Assembly (NCBI GenBank): GCA_902514945.1
Contig: CABXSO010000007.1
Span: 1 to 41,085, forward strand
Reading direction: 5' to 3'
DNA length: 41,085 bases
Source of the DNA: an uncultured Pelagibacteraceae bacterium
Lineage (GTDB): Bacteria; Pseudomonadota; Alphaproteobacteria; Pelagibacterales; Pelagibacteraceae
This document shows, piece after piece, positions 9,703-18,675 of the stretch. The notes below the pieces were generated by a model. That model saw only the letters and a list, made by a program, of their open reading frames with translations, was not told the origin of the DNA and ran no database searches. How positions within the stretch are numbered: the first letter of the stretch is position 1; each line of letters begins with the position of its first letter. The translations under genes were made by a program, and so were the position numbers.

Positions 9703-10220
9703 TGAGGTTTTTTTTTTCTAAGGTAATATTTTTTTTTTTATTTGTAAATTTTGCTGAAGCAAACAATGATATAAGATTTATTGATATTAATTATATAGTT
9801 AACAACTCTATATCTGGTAAAAATTTAAATCAGGTCATTGAAAAAAAAAATAAAAAAATCACAAGCGAATTAAAGATATTAGGAAAAAAACTTGAAGAAA
9901 AAAAAAATAAAATTGTTTCACAGAAAAATATTCTCAAAAAAGAAGATTTAGATAATCTTGTAAAAGTTTACGAAAATGAAGTGCAAAAATTTAATGAAAT
10001 CAGAAAAAATAAGCGAGATGAATTCAATAGATTTACTGTTAGATCGAAAAAAAAAATCATTGATTTATTAAATCCTTTGATTACAACTTATTTGAAAAAA
10101 GAATCAATTCAAATGTTACTTCAAAAAGATAAAATAATTTTTGGGAATGATACCCTTGATATTACAGAACAAATTTTAAAATTATTTAATGATAAACATA
10201 AAAGAATTCAATTTGAGTAG
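9702..10220 (+). CDS. skp: Periplasmic OmpH/Skp-like chaperone
   Basis: A small periplasmic chaperone thought to hold unfolded outer-membrane proteins for BamA. A hydrophobic signal peptide (FFFSKVIFFFLFVNFAEA) leads into IRFIDINYIVNNSISGKNL, matching the Skp start. A long Lys/Glu-rich coiled-coil segment (about residues 45-110) forms the expected tentacle helices. I chose the ATG at 9702, which overlaps the bamA stop by one base, over an in-frame TTG one codon earlier. At 172 aa the length fits. Sequence conservation in this family is low, so the assignment leans on topology and position after bamA. Confidence 0.88.
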   Translation: MRFFFSKVIFFFLFVNFAEANNDIRFIDINYIVNNSISGKNLNQVIEKKNKKITSELKILGKKLEEKKNKIVSQKNILKKEDLDNLVKVYENEVQKFNEIRKNKRDEFNRFTVRSKKKIIDLLNPLITTYLKKESIQMLLQKDKIIFGNDTLDITEQILKLFNDKHKRIQFE

Positions 10221-10231
10221 AGTTACTATTG

Positions 10232-10684
10232 ATGAGTAAAAACACCTTAACAAAAAAAGATATAATAGAATTACTACCCCATAGAGAACCAATGCTATTG
10301 ATAGATGAGTTAATTGATATCAAACATCTTCACTCTGCAACAGCAATAATGAATGTTAAAAAAGACTCCTTTTATGTTGATGGACATTTTCCTGGGAATC
10401 CTGTTTTACCAGGAGTTTTAGTTGTTGAGGCTTTCGGACAAGCAGCTGCGGCTCTAACTGCACATGGTATAGATAAAAAAGAATATGATAATAAATTAGT
10501 TTTCTTAATGAGTGTAGAAAAGGCTAGGTTTAGAAATCCAATTATACCGAATTGTAGATTAGAATTAAAAATCGAAGCCATAAGATCACATGGAAGAGTT
10601 TGGAAATATAAAGGTGAGGCTTTCGTAGAAGGTAAAAAAATGTCAGATGCACAATGGTCTGCTACAATTGTTGATAGGAAATAA
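10232..10684 (+). CDS. fabZ: 3-hydroxyacyl-[ACP] dehydratase FabZ
   Basis: Dehydrates beta-hydroxyacyl-ACP in fatty acid elongation; it competes with LpxA/LpxD for hydroxyacyl-ACP and so balances phospholipid against lipid A. LLPHREPMLLID and GHFPGNPVLPGVLVVEAFGQ are the hot-dog-fold signatures, with catalytic H52 and E66. At 150 aa it is normal. I use the ATG at 10232 rather than the in-frame TTG just before. Its position before lpxD, instead of between lpxD and lpxA, is unusual. Confidence 0.96.
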   Translation: MSKNTLTKKDIIELLPHREPMLLIDELIDIKHLHSATAIMNVKKDSFYVDGHFPGNPVLPGVLVVEAFGQAAAALTAHGIDKKEYDNKLVFLMSVEKARFRNPIIPNCRLELKIEAIRSHGRVWKYKGEAFVEGKKMSDAQWSATIVDRK

Positions 10685-10738
10685 TTAGCAATAATTCTTG
10701 ATAAGCTTTTATAATAAGTTTTGATATTAAACTTATTA

Positions 10739-11716
10739 ATGATTAATCCATTTTTCAAAAACACTGGGCCACATAATATAAATTTTTTGCTAAAGACAAT
10801 TAATCTAATGAATAACAATTTACCTGATGATAAAATCACAGACATAAAAGATTTAAATTCGTCTCAAAAAAATGAAATAACTTTTCTTCACTCAAAAAAA
10901 TATTCTGACTTAGCTAAAAAAACCAAAGCCTCTTATTGTTTTACATCTAAAAATTTAGAACCATTTTTACCAAATAACTGTAAAGCTATAATTTCCGACA
11001 GAGTTTTGTTACATACTGCTCAAATAACTAAAATTTTTTATCCAGACTCTATTACTGATGATTTTGATAACACTGTTAAAGAAATAAAAGAGACAGAATT
11101 TAAAAACAAAGTTAAATTTGGAAAAAATGTTTTAATAGGTAAAAATGTAAAAATTGGTGCAAATTGTTTAATTGGTCATAATTCAATTATAGAAAAAAAT
11201 GTTAATGTTGGTGACAATTGTTCTATAGGATCAAATGTAATTATTAGAAATACATTAATTAAAAATAATGTTCATATATTAGATGGTTGCGTGATTGGAA
11301 AAAAAGGATTTGGTTTTTTTCCAAATAAAGACTCAAATTTTAGGTATCCCCAAATAGGTATTGTATTAATTGAGGATAATGTTGAAATAGGTTGTGGATC
11401 TACTATAGATAGAGGTTCACTTTCAAACACAATCATAGGGAAAAATACATATTTAGATAATCAAATACATATAGCTCATAACGTTAAGATAGGTGAGAAT
11501 TGTATCATCGCAGGACAAGTAGGTTTTGCTGGAAGTTCTATTTTAGGTAATAATGTTATGATTGGAGGGCAAGCAGGTATTTCAGGTCATCTTAAGATTG
11601 GTAGCAATGTACAAATAGGTGGTGGAAGTGGAGTTATAAAGAGTATTCCTGATAATTCAAAAGTGATGGGTTATCCTGCAAAAGATTTAAAAAATTTTAT
11701 TAGAGAAAATAAATGA
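10739..11716 (+). CDS. lpxD: UDP-3-O-acylglucosamine N-acyltransferase LpxD
   Basis: Adds the second hydroxyacyl chain (N-linked) to UDP-3-O-acylglucosamine in lipid A synthesis. It has the LpxD-specific N-terminal uridine-binding domain (about residues 1-100, including EITFLHSKKYSDL) followed by about ten left-handed beta-helix hexapeptide repeats. The catalytic-His region IHIAHNVKIGENCIIAGQVGFAGSS is intact. I start at ATG 10739 (MINPFFKNTGP), which matches the usual start for this family; an in-frame TTG at 10721 would add six residues with no support. A 54-nt gap separates it from fabZ, the longest inside the lipid A cluster. It overlaps lpxA by 4 nt. Confidence 0.95.
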   Translation: MINPFFKNTGPHNINFLLKTINLMNNNLPDDKITDIKDLNSSQKNEITFLHSKKYSDLAKKTKASYCFTSKNLEPFLPNNCKAIISDRVLLHTAQITKIFYPDSITDDFDNTVKEIKETEFKNKVKFGKNVLIGKNVKIGANCLIGHNSIIEKNVNVGDNCSIGSNVIIRNTLIKNNVHILDGCVIGKKGFGFFPNKDSNFRYPQIGIVLIEDNVEIGCGSTIDRGSLSNTIIGKNTYLDNQIHIAHNVKIGENCIIAGQVGFAGSSILGNNVMIGGQAGISGHLKIGSNVQIGGGSGVIKSIPDNSKVMGYPAKDLKNFIRENK

Positions 11717-12489
11717 TAGATAATACAGCTATAATAAATAAAAATGCAAAAATTCATTCGAGCGTTAAGGTTGGACCTTACGCAGTCATTGGTCCAAATG
11801 TAGAAATTGGTGAGAATACAGAAATACAATCACATGTAAGCATTATTGGAAATATTAAAATTGGAAAAGGAAATAAGATTTATCCATTTGTTTCAATCAA
11901 TGATCCTCAAGACTTAAAGTATAATGGTGAAAAAACAAGTTTGGTTATTGGAGACAATAATAGAATAAGAGAATATGTTACAATAAATCCTGGAACAATT
12001 GGTGGTGGAGGTAAGACTGTAATTGGAAATAATTGTTTATTTATGATTTCATCTCACATAGCTCATGATTGTCAGGTAGGTAATAATGTCATTATAGCAA
12101 ACAATGTACCCTTAGGAGGTCACGCTATTATTGAGGATAATGTTGTTATAGGTGGAAATTCTGCCATTCAACAGTTTACAAGAATTGGTAAAATGGCAAT
12201 GATTGGAGGAATGACAGGAGTACTACATGATGTTATTCCTTATGGATTATCAACAGGAAATAGAAATTCATTACAAGGATTGAATTTGATAGGATTGAGA
12301 AGAGCAAAATTTGAAAATAAGGATATTTTAGGTTTAAGTGAAGCATATAAGAAGATTTTTGCTACCAAAAATATTAATGAGAATATAAGTAAATTAAATG
12401 GGTCATTTCAGGAAAATCGATTAGTTAAAGAGGTAATAGAATTTATTACTAAGGATAAAAAAAGATCTATTTGCACCCCATTTTCATAA
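11713..12489 (+). CDS. lpxA: UDP-N-acetylglucosamine acyltransferase LpxA
   Basis: Catalyses the first step of lipid A synthesis, transferring a hydroxyacyl chain from ACP to the 3-OH of UDP-GlcNAc. It shows hexapeptide repeats from residue 5 to about 190, the inserted loop NDPQDLKYNGE that marks LpxA, and the catalytic region SSHIAHDCQVGNNVIIANN (H118). The helical C-terminal part is typical (LRRAKFENKDILGLSEAYKK). At 258 aa it is standard. It overlaps lpxD by 4 nt, and lpxI follows after 1 nt. Confidence 0.97.
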   Translation: MIDNTAIINKNAKIHSSVKVGPYAVIGPNVEIGENTEIQSHVSIIGNIKIGKGNKIYPFVSINDPQDLKYNGEKTSLVIGDNNRIREYVTINPGTIGGGGKTVIGNNCLFMISSHIAHDCQVGNNVIIANNVPLGGHAIIEDNVVIGGNSAIQQFTRIGKMAMIGGMTGVLHDVIPYGLSTGNRNSLQGLNLIGLRRAKFENKDILGLSEAYKKIFATKNINENISKLNGSFQENRLVKEVIEFITKDKKRSICTPFS

Positions 12490-12490
12490 A

Positions 12491-13285
12491 ATGATAGGAT
12501 TAATTTTTGGTGAAACAGATTTTCCAAATAAAATACTTAAGACAGTTAAGATAAGAAAAATAAAATATCTAATAATAGATTTATCCACATCCAAGAAATT
12601 CAAAAAAGATGGTAAATCTTATTCAGTTTCTATAGGTCAATTTGGAAAAATAATTAATATTCTCAAGGAAAACGGCTGTAAAAAAGTCTTATTTGCAGGA
12701 AAAGTTAACAAGCCAAATTTTTCTAAGTTAAAGTTAGATTTTAAAGGAATTTATTATATTCCAAGAATTATAAAAACATCCAAAATTGGTGATGCTGCAA
12801 TTTTGAAAGAAATCATAAAGATACTGGCTCAAAATAAGATAAAAACTGAAAATTCACTCAAATTTAATCCAGAGCTAACCTTAAAAAAGGGTAATTATTC
12901 AAAAACTAAGCCCAATAGTACTGATCAATTAGATATTAAGAAGGCTATTAAAACGTTAAATAGTTTAAAACAGTACGATTATAGCCAAGGTGTAGTGGTC
13001 AGAAATAAAAAAATAGTCTCTATAGAAGGAAAAGGTGGAACAAGAAAATTACTCGAAAAAAGTAAAAGCAAAAAATTTCGAAACCATGGTGTGCTAGTTA
13101 AGTTTCCGAAAAAAAAACAAGACCTAAGAGTTGACTTACCTACTATTGGATTAAAAACGTTAAAACAAAGTAAGATAGCTGGATTAAAAGGTATTGTTGT
13201 AAAAAGTAAACAACATATATTTTTAGATAAAAATAAATGTATCAGCTTTGCTAATAAAAATAAGATGTTTATCTCGGTAAAATGA
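12491..13285 (+). CDS. lpxI: UDP-2,3-diacylglucosamine pyrophosphatase LpxI
   Basis: Hydrolyses UDP-2,3-diacylglucosamine to lipid X; LpxI is the alphaproteobacterial replacement for LpxH. The two-domain LpxI (former DUF1009) pattern is visible: N-terminal MIGLIFGETDFP... with FAGKVNKPNFSKLK and GDAAILKEIIKILA, and C-terminal DYSQGVVVRNKKIVSIEGKGGT with VKFPKKKQDLRVDLPTIGLKTL. At 264 aa it is normal. Its position between lpxA and lpxB agrees. It overlaps lpxB by 4 nt. Confidence 0.93.
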   Translation: MIGLIFGETDFPNKILKTVKIRKIKYLIIDLSTSKKFKKDGKSYSVSIGQFGKIINILKENGCKKVLFAGKVNKPNFSKLKLDFKGIYYIPRIIKTSKIGDAAILKEIIKILAQNKIKTENSLKFNPELTLKKGNYSKTKPNSTDQLDIKKAIKTLNSLKQYDYSQGVVVRNKKIVSIEGKGGTRKLLEKSKSKKFRNHGVLVKFPKKKQDLRVDLPTIGLKTLKQSKIAGLKGIVVKSKQHIFLDKNKCISFANKNKMFISVK

Positions 13286-14415
13286 AAAAAATTTTTATAT
13301 TAACTGGTGAACCTTCAGGAGATAAATTAGCTTCTGAGGTTGTGAAGCAAATCAAATTAAAAGAAAATAATATAGAATATCTTTGCCTTGGAGGTGAAAA
13401 TCTTAAATCACTTAATATAGAGAGTATATTTAAACTCAAAGATATTACGTATATTGGTATAACAAGCGTATTACTTAACATATTCAGAATTAAAAAGTTT
13501 ATAAATGGAACAGTTAAAAAGATAATTGAGTTTAATCCAGATATTTTATTTTCAGTCGACAGCCCAGATTTTTCCTTAAGAGTTGCAGAAAAAGTCAAAC
13601 AACAAGATCCAAGCATCAAAATTATACATTATGTTTCACCTCAAATATGGGTCTGGAGAAAAGATAGAATAAAAAAATACAAAAATTTTATAGATCATAT
13701 GCTTCTACTTTTCAAATTTGAAAAAAAATATTATGATGAAGAAAATATGACCAACTCTTTTGTTGGTCATCCTCTATTAGAATTAAAACCAAACAGGATA
13801 GAAATATCAAATATTTTACCAAATGATAAAAAAATTATATCTTTGTTTCCAGGAAGTAGGTCATCAGAAATTAATATCTTGTTACCTATATTAAAAGATT
13901 TTATAAAATTAATGAACAATAAATATAACAATTTCTATTTCGTTTTTCATTCAACTGAGGAAATGCGAAATTCAATAGTAGATCAGTTGTCTGATATAGA
14001 TAAAGATAATTACCAGGTTGTATCTAATTCTAATATTAAAGATGAAATAATTAAAAACTCTTTCTTTGCTGTATCAAAATCTGGAACTATATCTCTTGAA
14101 ATATGTAAATACGAAGTACCCTCAATAATTATATACAAAATGAACTTAATAAATTTTTTTTTCATTAAGAGAATGGTGAAAACAAAATTTGTAAATATAA
14201 TAAATATAATTAATCAAAAAGAAATTATTCCTGAATTATTACAAAACGAGTGTAACTCAAAAGAAATATTTAAAGCAGTAAATTATTTTATTCAAAAACC
14301 AGAAATGATAGAAGAACAAAAAAAATTGGTGAGAAAAACACTTAAAAACATGCAAAATGACGAATTGTCATCTCTCAATGCTGCTAATATTGTTCTTAAT
14401 TATATAAATAATTAA
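13282..14415 (+). CDS. lpxB: Lipid A disaccharide synthase
   Basis: Condenses lipid X with UDP-2,3-diacylglucosamine to form the lipid A disaccharide at the inner membrane. Signatures: FILTGEPSGDKLASEVV at the N-terminus, SVDSPDFSLRVAEKVK, HYVSPQIWVWRKDRIKK, LFPGSRSSEI and SGTISLEICKYEVPSIIIYK. At 377 aa it is normal. It overlaps lpxI by 4 nt. Only 3 nt separate its stop from the ATG of the lectin autotransporter, so the two are probably co-transcribed. Confidence 0.96.
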   Translation: MKKIFILTGEPSGDKLASEVVKQIKLKENNIEYLCLGGENLKSLNIESIFKLKDITYIGITSVLLNIFRIKKFINGTVKKIIEFNPDILFSVDSPDFSLRVAEKVKQQDPSIKIIHYVSPQIWVWRKDRIKKYKNFIDHMLLLFKFEKKYYDEENMTNSFVGHPLLELKPNRIEISNILPNDKKIISLFPGSRSSEINILLPILKDFIKLMNNKYNNFYFVFHSTEEMRNSIVDQLSDIDKDNYQVVSNSNIKDEIIKNSFFAVSKSGTISLEICKYEVPSIIIYKMNLINFFFIKRMVKTKFVNIINIINQKEIIPELLQNECNSKEIFKAVNYFIQKPEMIEEQKKLVRKTLKNMQNDELSSLNAANIVLNYINN

Positions 14416-14418
14416 TCT

Positions 14419-16548
14419 ATGTTTTTTTTGAAGTTAATTTTGCCAATTTTGATTTTTTTAATTAATATTAATTCCATTACAAAAGCAGAAACTTTAACTT
14501 TCCCAACTAATTTAGTAGCTAATACAACCGATTTTATTTTATTGTCTACCTCAGGTACCACACCATCAATATCTGGTTATTCAGGAACTTTATTATTTTC
14601 TGCAACAGCATCTGCTGGAAATATTAAAGTTACAGATACCTCCAATCTATTAAAAGCTGCTGGTTATTGTGGATATGATTCTGATGCAAGTTCAGAACCA
14701 ACTGATTGTACTGGTAATTCATTAAGTGAAGTGGGATTTAGAGGTTCACAAGATGATATTAACACTGCAATTGCAACTTTATCATTTAAAGGTGATGGTG
14801 CAACGGGTTCACCAACAATTACAGTATCTATAACTCCAGCTGGTACAAATTATTTTTCAGGAAATGGACATTATTATAAAGTAGTTCAGAATAACGGTAT
14901 AGATTGGGACGATGCAAAAACAGCTGCAGAGGCATCCACTTTATATGGTCTAACAGGATACCTAGTCACAGTAACCAGTGCTTCTGAAAATGCTTTTATT
15001 TACAGTAAAATAAATCAAAATGCATGGATGGGTGCATCTGATGACTCGAATTACACCTCTAATACTCATGCACAAACAGAGGGAACATGGGAGTGGGTAT
15101 CTGGACCTGAAAATGGAAAGACAATGACTTGCCAAACAGCGGGTAATGGTGCTGGTTCTGTAGCGGCTCATGAAGATTGCTCAGTTCATGCTGACGTCTC
15201 TTATCAAAACTGGAATACTAATGAACCTAATGACTGTTGCAAATCAGGTTCTGGGAATATGGGTGATGAGGATTATTTACATCTTAGAGGAGCTGATGGA
15301 AAATGGAACGACTTTGATGTTGATACTACTGTAAATTATTACATCATTGAATATGGAGGTATGCCTGGAGAAACTGCAACAACATCGGGCTTAATAGAAT
15401 TAACAATCGAGTCTATTGAAGCATCTGGAAGCACTTATAATATTTTTGATGATGAAGAATTAGTAAGTATGGTTGATGCTGAAAATGAGTCAGCAACAAG
15501 ATTTGCGAGAAACAGTATGGATAGTGTACTAGATAGATTGCACGAATTTAGACTAAGAAATGAAAATAGAGGATTTAAAAAGAATAATATTTCCTTACAA
15601 GTAAATTTAAATGAAATAAGCAAAGGTTATCAAGATATAATTAATCATTACGCATCTAAGGGACTTTCGTCTCTTGCAAGCCACACAAAAAGTGAAACTG
15701 ATCATGAAACTAGTAAAGATGATTGGCAATATTGGATAAATGGCAAAATATCTAAAGGTCGAACAAATTTAAAATTAAATAGACTTGGTAAAGAAAATAA
15801 AATGGACTCAGTAACGGTTGGTTTAGATAAGTTAAGAAATAACACTTTATTTGGTATAGCCTTTAATATTGCTGATGATAAAACGGATATCAGTAACTTA
15901 GGTACTAATTTGAAAATGAAAGGGGAAAATGCAATGCTCTACTCTGCATGGAATAAAGAGTCTTTATATCTTGATACTATTTTCGGATACGGCTCTTTAA
16001 AAAGTTTAACAGAAAGAGTAACTGATAGATCCAATATAACAGATAAAGTTTCTGGTGATAGAAAATCTGAGCAGTATTATGGCACCACATACCTAAATTA
16101 TATAAAAAATATAAATAAAATTGATTTACAATTATTTTCAGGTTTTGACTATATCAACACAGATTTTAAAGGATACTCTGAAAGCGGAAATAATCAGAAA
16201 TTAAAATTTAGGTCATATACTCTAAAAAATTATACATCTTCAATTGGCTCTAGCTTATTTTATAAAGAAGAAAATGAAAATGATAACCACATTACATTTT
16301 TAAAAATTGAATATAAACAAGATCATTCTGAAAAAGCATCTATTCAGGCAAGTTTAATAAGTGATTCTTCAAATAAACTTTATACCTATAATTATAATGT
16401 ACCTTATAGTTACTTTATGAAAATTGAGACAGGTTATAATTTAGAGACTAAGGGAGGTTTAAATTTTTACACAAAATTAGGAAGAATTCAGAAAAGCAAT
16501 GATGATTTCCAAAATATATTGACAATAGAGTTCTCTCAACCCTTTTAG
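14419..16548 (+). CDS. Secreted C-type-lectin-domain protein with autotransporter-like beta-barrel (putative adhesin)
   Basis: A 709-aa protein with four visible parts. (1) Signal peptide, residues 1-23, ending TKA. (2) A Ser/Thr/Gly-rich beta-type region, about 24-145, with Cys84 and Cys97. (3) A C-type lectin domain, about 150-313: it opens with GHYYKVV, then YLVTVTSASENAFI, AWMGASDD and GTWEWVSGPENG. It carries the canonical calcium/sugar determinants EPN (269-271) and WND (296-298), closing with YYIIEYGG. In animal lectins EPN favours mannose-type sugars; transfer of that rule to bacteria is uncertain. (4) A linker helix (about 350-420) and a C-terminal barrel, about 435-709, of alternating amphipathic strands ending in terminal Phe. 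This resembles a type V autotransporter domain. It is translated 3 nt after lpxB and converges on gltX with a 4-nt overlap. Function as a surface adhesin or glycan binder is inference. The passenger region looks richer in G and C than neighbouring genes. Confidence 0.8.
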   Translation: MFFLKLILPILIFLININSITKAETLTFPTNLVANTTDFILLSTSGTTPSISGYSGTLLFSATASAGNIKVTDTSNLLKAAGYCGYDSDASSEPTDCTGNSLSEVGFRGSQDDINTAIATLSFKGDGATGSPTITVSITPAGTNYFSGNGHYYKVVQNNGIDWDDAKTAAEASTLYGLTGYLVTVTSASENAFIYSKINQNAWMGASDDSNYTSNTHAQTEGTWEWVSGPENGKTMTCQTAGNGAGSVAAHEDCSVHADVSYQNWNTNEPNDCCKSGSGNMGDEDYLHLRGADGKWNDFDVDTTVNYYIIEYGGMPGETATTSGLIELTIESIEASGSTYNIFDDEELVSMVDAENESATRFARNSMDSVLDRLHEFRLRNENRGFKKNNISLQVNLNEISKGYQDIINHYASKGLSSLASHTKSETDHETSKDDWQYWINGKISKGRTNLKLNRLGKENKMDSVTVGLDKLRNNTLFGIAFNIADDKTDISNLGTNLKMKGENAMLYSAWNKESLYLDTIFGYGSLKSLTERVTDRSNITDKVSGDRKSEQYYGTTYLNYIKNINKIDLQLFSGFDYINTDFKGYSESGNNQKLKFRSYTLKNYTSSIGSSLFYKEENENDNHITFLKIEYKQDHSEKASIQASLISDSSNKLYTYNYNVPYSYFMKIETGYNLETKGGLNFYTKLGRIQKSNDDFQNILTIEFSQPF

Positions 16549-17936
16549 GTATTTTTTAATCTTTTAATAACTTCCTCTTTACCGAGAGAAATAATTATAT
16601 CATATATTCCGGGTCCAAACTTCGAACCAGTTAGAGCTATTCTCAAGGGTTGTCCAACTCCCTTAAAATTTGTGTCATGAGATCTTATAAGCTCATTTAC
16701 TATTGGTTCTAAAATTTCTCGAGAAGGCTGATCTATTTTTTCAAATTGATCATTAAAGTCAGAAATTACTTTTCTTGCTTTATCATCAATTAATTTAAGA
16801 TCATCCTTATTAAAATCGACCTCATCTTTTATGATATATTGACCGTTATTAAATATATCCTCTAAAGTTTTTGCTTTATTTTTCAGGAAAGTAAGAGATT
16901 TTTTAATCTTATCTTTTTTATCTGATTGAATTTCACTTTTATATAATTTGCAATATTCGGTTAATTGAGTGAATAAATCATTTTCATTAATATTTTTAAT
17001 ATAGTGCTCATTCATTGATAATATTCTACTCATATCGAGCTTAGAGGGAGATTTACCAATACCTTCTAAATTAAAAAATTTTATACTTTCCTCCAATGTA
17101 AATATTTCCTTATCTTTGTAAGACCAGCCTAGTCTTAAAAGGTAATTTCGAAGGGCATCTGGCATGATACCTATTTTGGAATAATCATCTAATGTAGACG
17201 CCTGATCTCGTTTTGATAGTTTCTTTCCTTCTATTGTATGTATCAATGGTATGTGAGCAAACGAGGGTAATTCCCATTTCATAGCTTGATAAATTTGTAT
17301 TTGTTTGAAGGTGTTTATTTTATGATCGTCACCTCTAATAATATGTGTCATGTTCATTTGGTGATCGTCTACGGATGCTGATAAATTATATGTAGGAGTC
17401 CCGTCATTTCTTAAGATAATAAAATCCTCAATAGTATTATTTTCTATTTCGACATCACCTTGAACCAAGTCTTTCAATACTGATGTTCCATTAATCTGAC
17501 TTTTAAACCTAATAACAGGATTAATATATTTTGGAGCATCAGATTCTTTTTTGTCTCTCCATTTTCTATCATAAATATAAGGAATCTTTTTTTGTCTAGC
17601 TCTTTTTTTTTGTTCTTCTATTTCTTCACTTGAACAATAACATTTATATGCATGACCATTTTTAAGAAGCTCATTTGCAACTTTTATATGATCGTCTACT
17701 TTCTTTGACTGAATATATTCTTCTCCGTCATAATTGATACCAATCCATTCTAGTGATTGTATTATTTGGTCTTTATATTCATCTTTAGATCTTTCTTTAT
17801 CTGTGTCTTCCACCCTCAAATAAAATTTGCCGTTATGATTTTTGGAGTATAACCAATTAAATAAAGCTGTTCTAACACCACCAATATGCAATGCACCAGT
17901 AGGTGAGGGAGCAAATCTAGTTGCTACTTTTTTCAT
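16545..17936 (-). CDS. gltX: Glutamyl-tRNA synthetase
   Basis: Class I aminoacyl-tRNA synthetase charging tRNA-Glu. RFAPSPTGALHIGGVRTALFNWLYS contains the HIGH-type motif as HIGG (17-20). LRVEDTDKERS follows, and the KMSKS-type loop reads KKLSKRDQAS. The zinc-insert region has CYC. The helical anticodon-binding C-terminus is present. At 463 aa it is normal. Many alphaproteobacteria lack GlnRS and use a non-discriminating GluRS that also charges tRNA-Gln; this cannot be decided from the window. It lies 22 nt after lexA on the same strand and is likely the last gene of that operon. Confidence 0.96.
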   Translation of the reverse strand: MKKVATRFAPSPTGALHIGGVRTALFNWLYSKNHNGKFYLRVEDTDKERSKDEYKDQIIQSLEWIGINYDGEEYIQSKKVDDHIKVANELLKNGHAYKCYCSSEEIEEQKKRARQKKIPYIYDRKWRDKKESDAPKYINPVIRFKSQINGTSVLKDLVQGDVEIENNTIEDFIILRNDGTPTYNLSASVDDHQMNMTHIIRGDDHKINTFKQIQIYQAMKWELPSFAHIPLIHTIEGKKLSKRDQASTLDDYSKIGIMPDALRNYLLRLGWSYKDKEIFTLEESIKFFNLEGIGKSPSKLDMSRILSMNEHYIKNINENDLFTQLTEYCKLYKSEIQSDKKDKIKKSLTFLKNKAKTLEDIFNNGQYIIKDEVDFNKDDLKLIDDKARKVISDFNDQFEKIDQPSREILEPIVNELIRSHDTNFKGVGQPLRIALTGSKFGPGIYDIIISLGKEEVIKRLKNT

Positions 17937-17958
17937 TAAAATGGTTTAGACTATTTTT

Positions 17959-18636
17959 TTAGAAGTTTCTATATAAAGATACTAATACACCTTGAACTTT
18001 TACTCTATCAGGTCCAAATATTTTAGTTTCGTAATTTTTATTGGCACTTTCTAAAGCAACAACTTTACCTTTTTTTCTAATTCTTTTTAACATAGCCTCA
18101 TGCTCATCAATTAGAGCAACAACAATTTTTCCATTATCAGCTGTATCTGTTCTTTTAATAATCACTGTATCACCTTCATGAATTCCAGCTTCAATCATAG
18201 AATCACCTTGAACTTTTAGACCAAAATAATCTCCATCTTTCTCTAAATTGCTTGGCAAAGGTATTCTTGAAACCTCATTTTGAATAGCTTCAACGGGTGT
18301 TCCAGCGGCAATTTTTCCTAAAACTGGCACCTCTGCATCATCTGATGATAAATTTTCCTCATCTAACCCACCTTTAATAACGCTTGGTGAAAAACTGTTA
18401 TAAATATCATTTGCAGATGCAGTTTCTGGTAATTTAATTACTTCTAATGCTCTTGCTTTATGAGCAAGTCTTTTAATAAAACCTCTTTCCTCTAATGCAC
18501 TTATGAGTCTGTGAATTCCAGACTTAGATTTAAGGTTTAATGAAGCTTTCATCTCCTCATAAGATGGAGAAACACCAGAGCTTCTCAACTTCTTGTTGAT
18601 AAATAAAAGCAAGTTTTTTTGTTTTTTTGTTAGCAT
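17959..18636 (-). CDS. lexA: LexA repressor (SOS regulator, S24 autoprotease)
   Basis: Represses DNA-damage genes and self-cleaves when RecA filaments form. The N-terminal winged helix-turn-helix (residues 1-65) contains [32 protein letters not shown]. The cleavage site is Ala111-Gly112 in [11 protein letters not shown]. The catalytic dyad is Ser146 ([13 protein letters not shown]) and Lys184 (AMLKRI). At 225 aa it includes the longer linker typical of alphaproteobacteria. An SOS box lies 25-39 nt before the start, implying autorepression. It is separated from trpC by 88 nt, so it probably has its own promoter besides any read-through. Confidence 0.96.
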   Translation of the reverse strand: MLTKKQKNLLLFINKKLRSSGVSPSYEEMKASLNLKSKSGIHRLISALEERGFIKRLAHKARALEVIKLPETASANDIYNSFSPSVIKGGLDEENLSSDDAEVPVLGKIAAGTPVEAIQNEVSRIPLPSNLEKDGDYFGLKVQGDSMIEAGIHEGDTVIIKRTDTADNGKIVVALIDEHEAMLKRIRKKGKVVALESANKNYETKIFGPDRVKVQGVLVSLYRNF

Positions 18637-18660
18637 AAGAACAAATATCGTACAAATTCT

Positions 18661-18675
18661 GTTCTACAAAAGTTC
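18661..18675 (-). promoter_or_regulatory. LexA operator (SOS box) upstream of lexA
   Basis: On the + strand the sequence is GTTCTACAAAAGTTC, an exact GTTC-N7-GTTC direct repeat; read in the direction of lexA it is GAAC-N7-GAAC. This is the established LexA binding motif of alphaproteobacteria and differs from the E. coli palindrome. It lies 25-39 nt before the lexA ATG, where it could overlap the promoter. A weaker GAAC-N7-GTAC match sits at 18639-18653 and may be chance. Confidence 0.8.

Noticed and set aside
10685..10738. Promoter or hairpin between fabZ and lpxD
   Set aside because: Only AT-rich sequence with no convincing box pair or stem.
10372..10845. Minus-strand open frame of 157 codons across fabZ and the lpxD start
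   Set aside because: It lies antisense to the strongly conserved fabZ, resembles no family I know, and spans the boundary of two real genes; a by-product of AT-rich codon usage.
18639..18653. Second LexA box GAAC-N7-GTAC
   Set aside because: One mismatch in a core tetramer, and it overlaps the start region; not strong enough to list as a feature.
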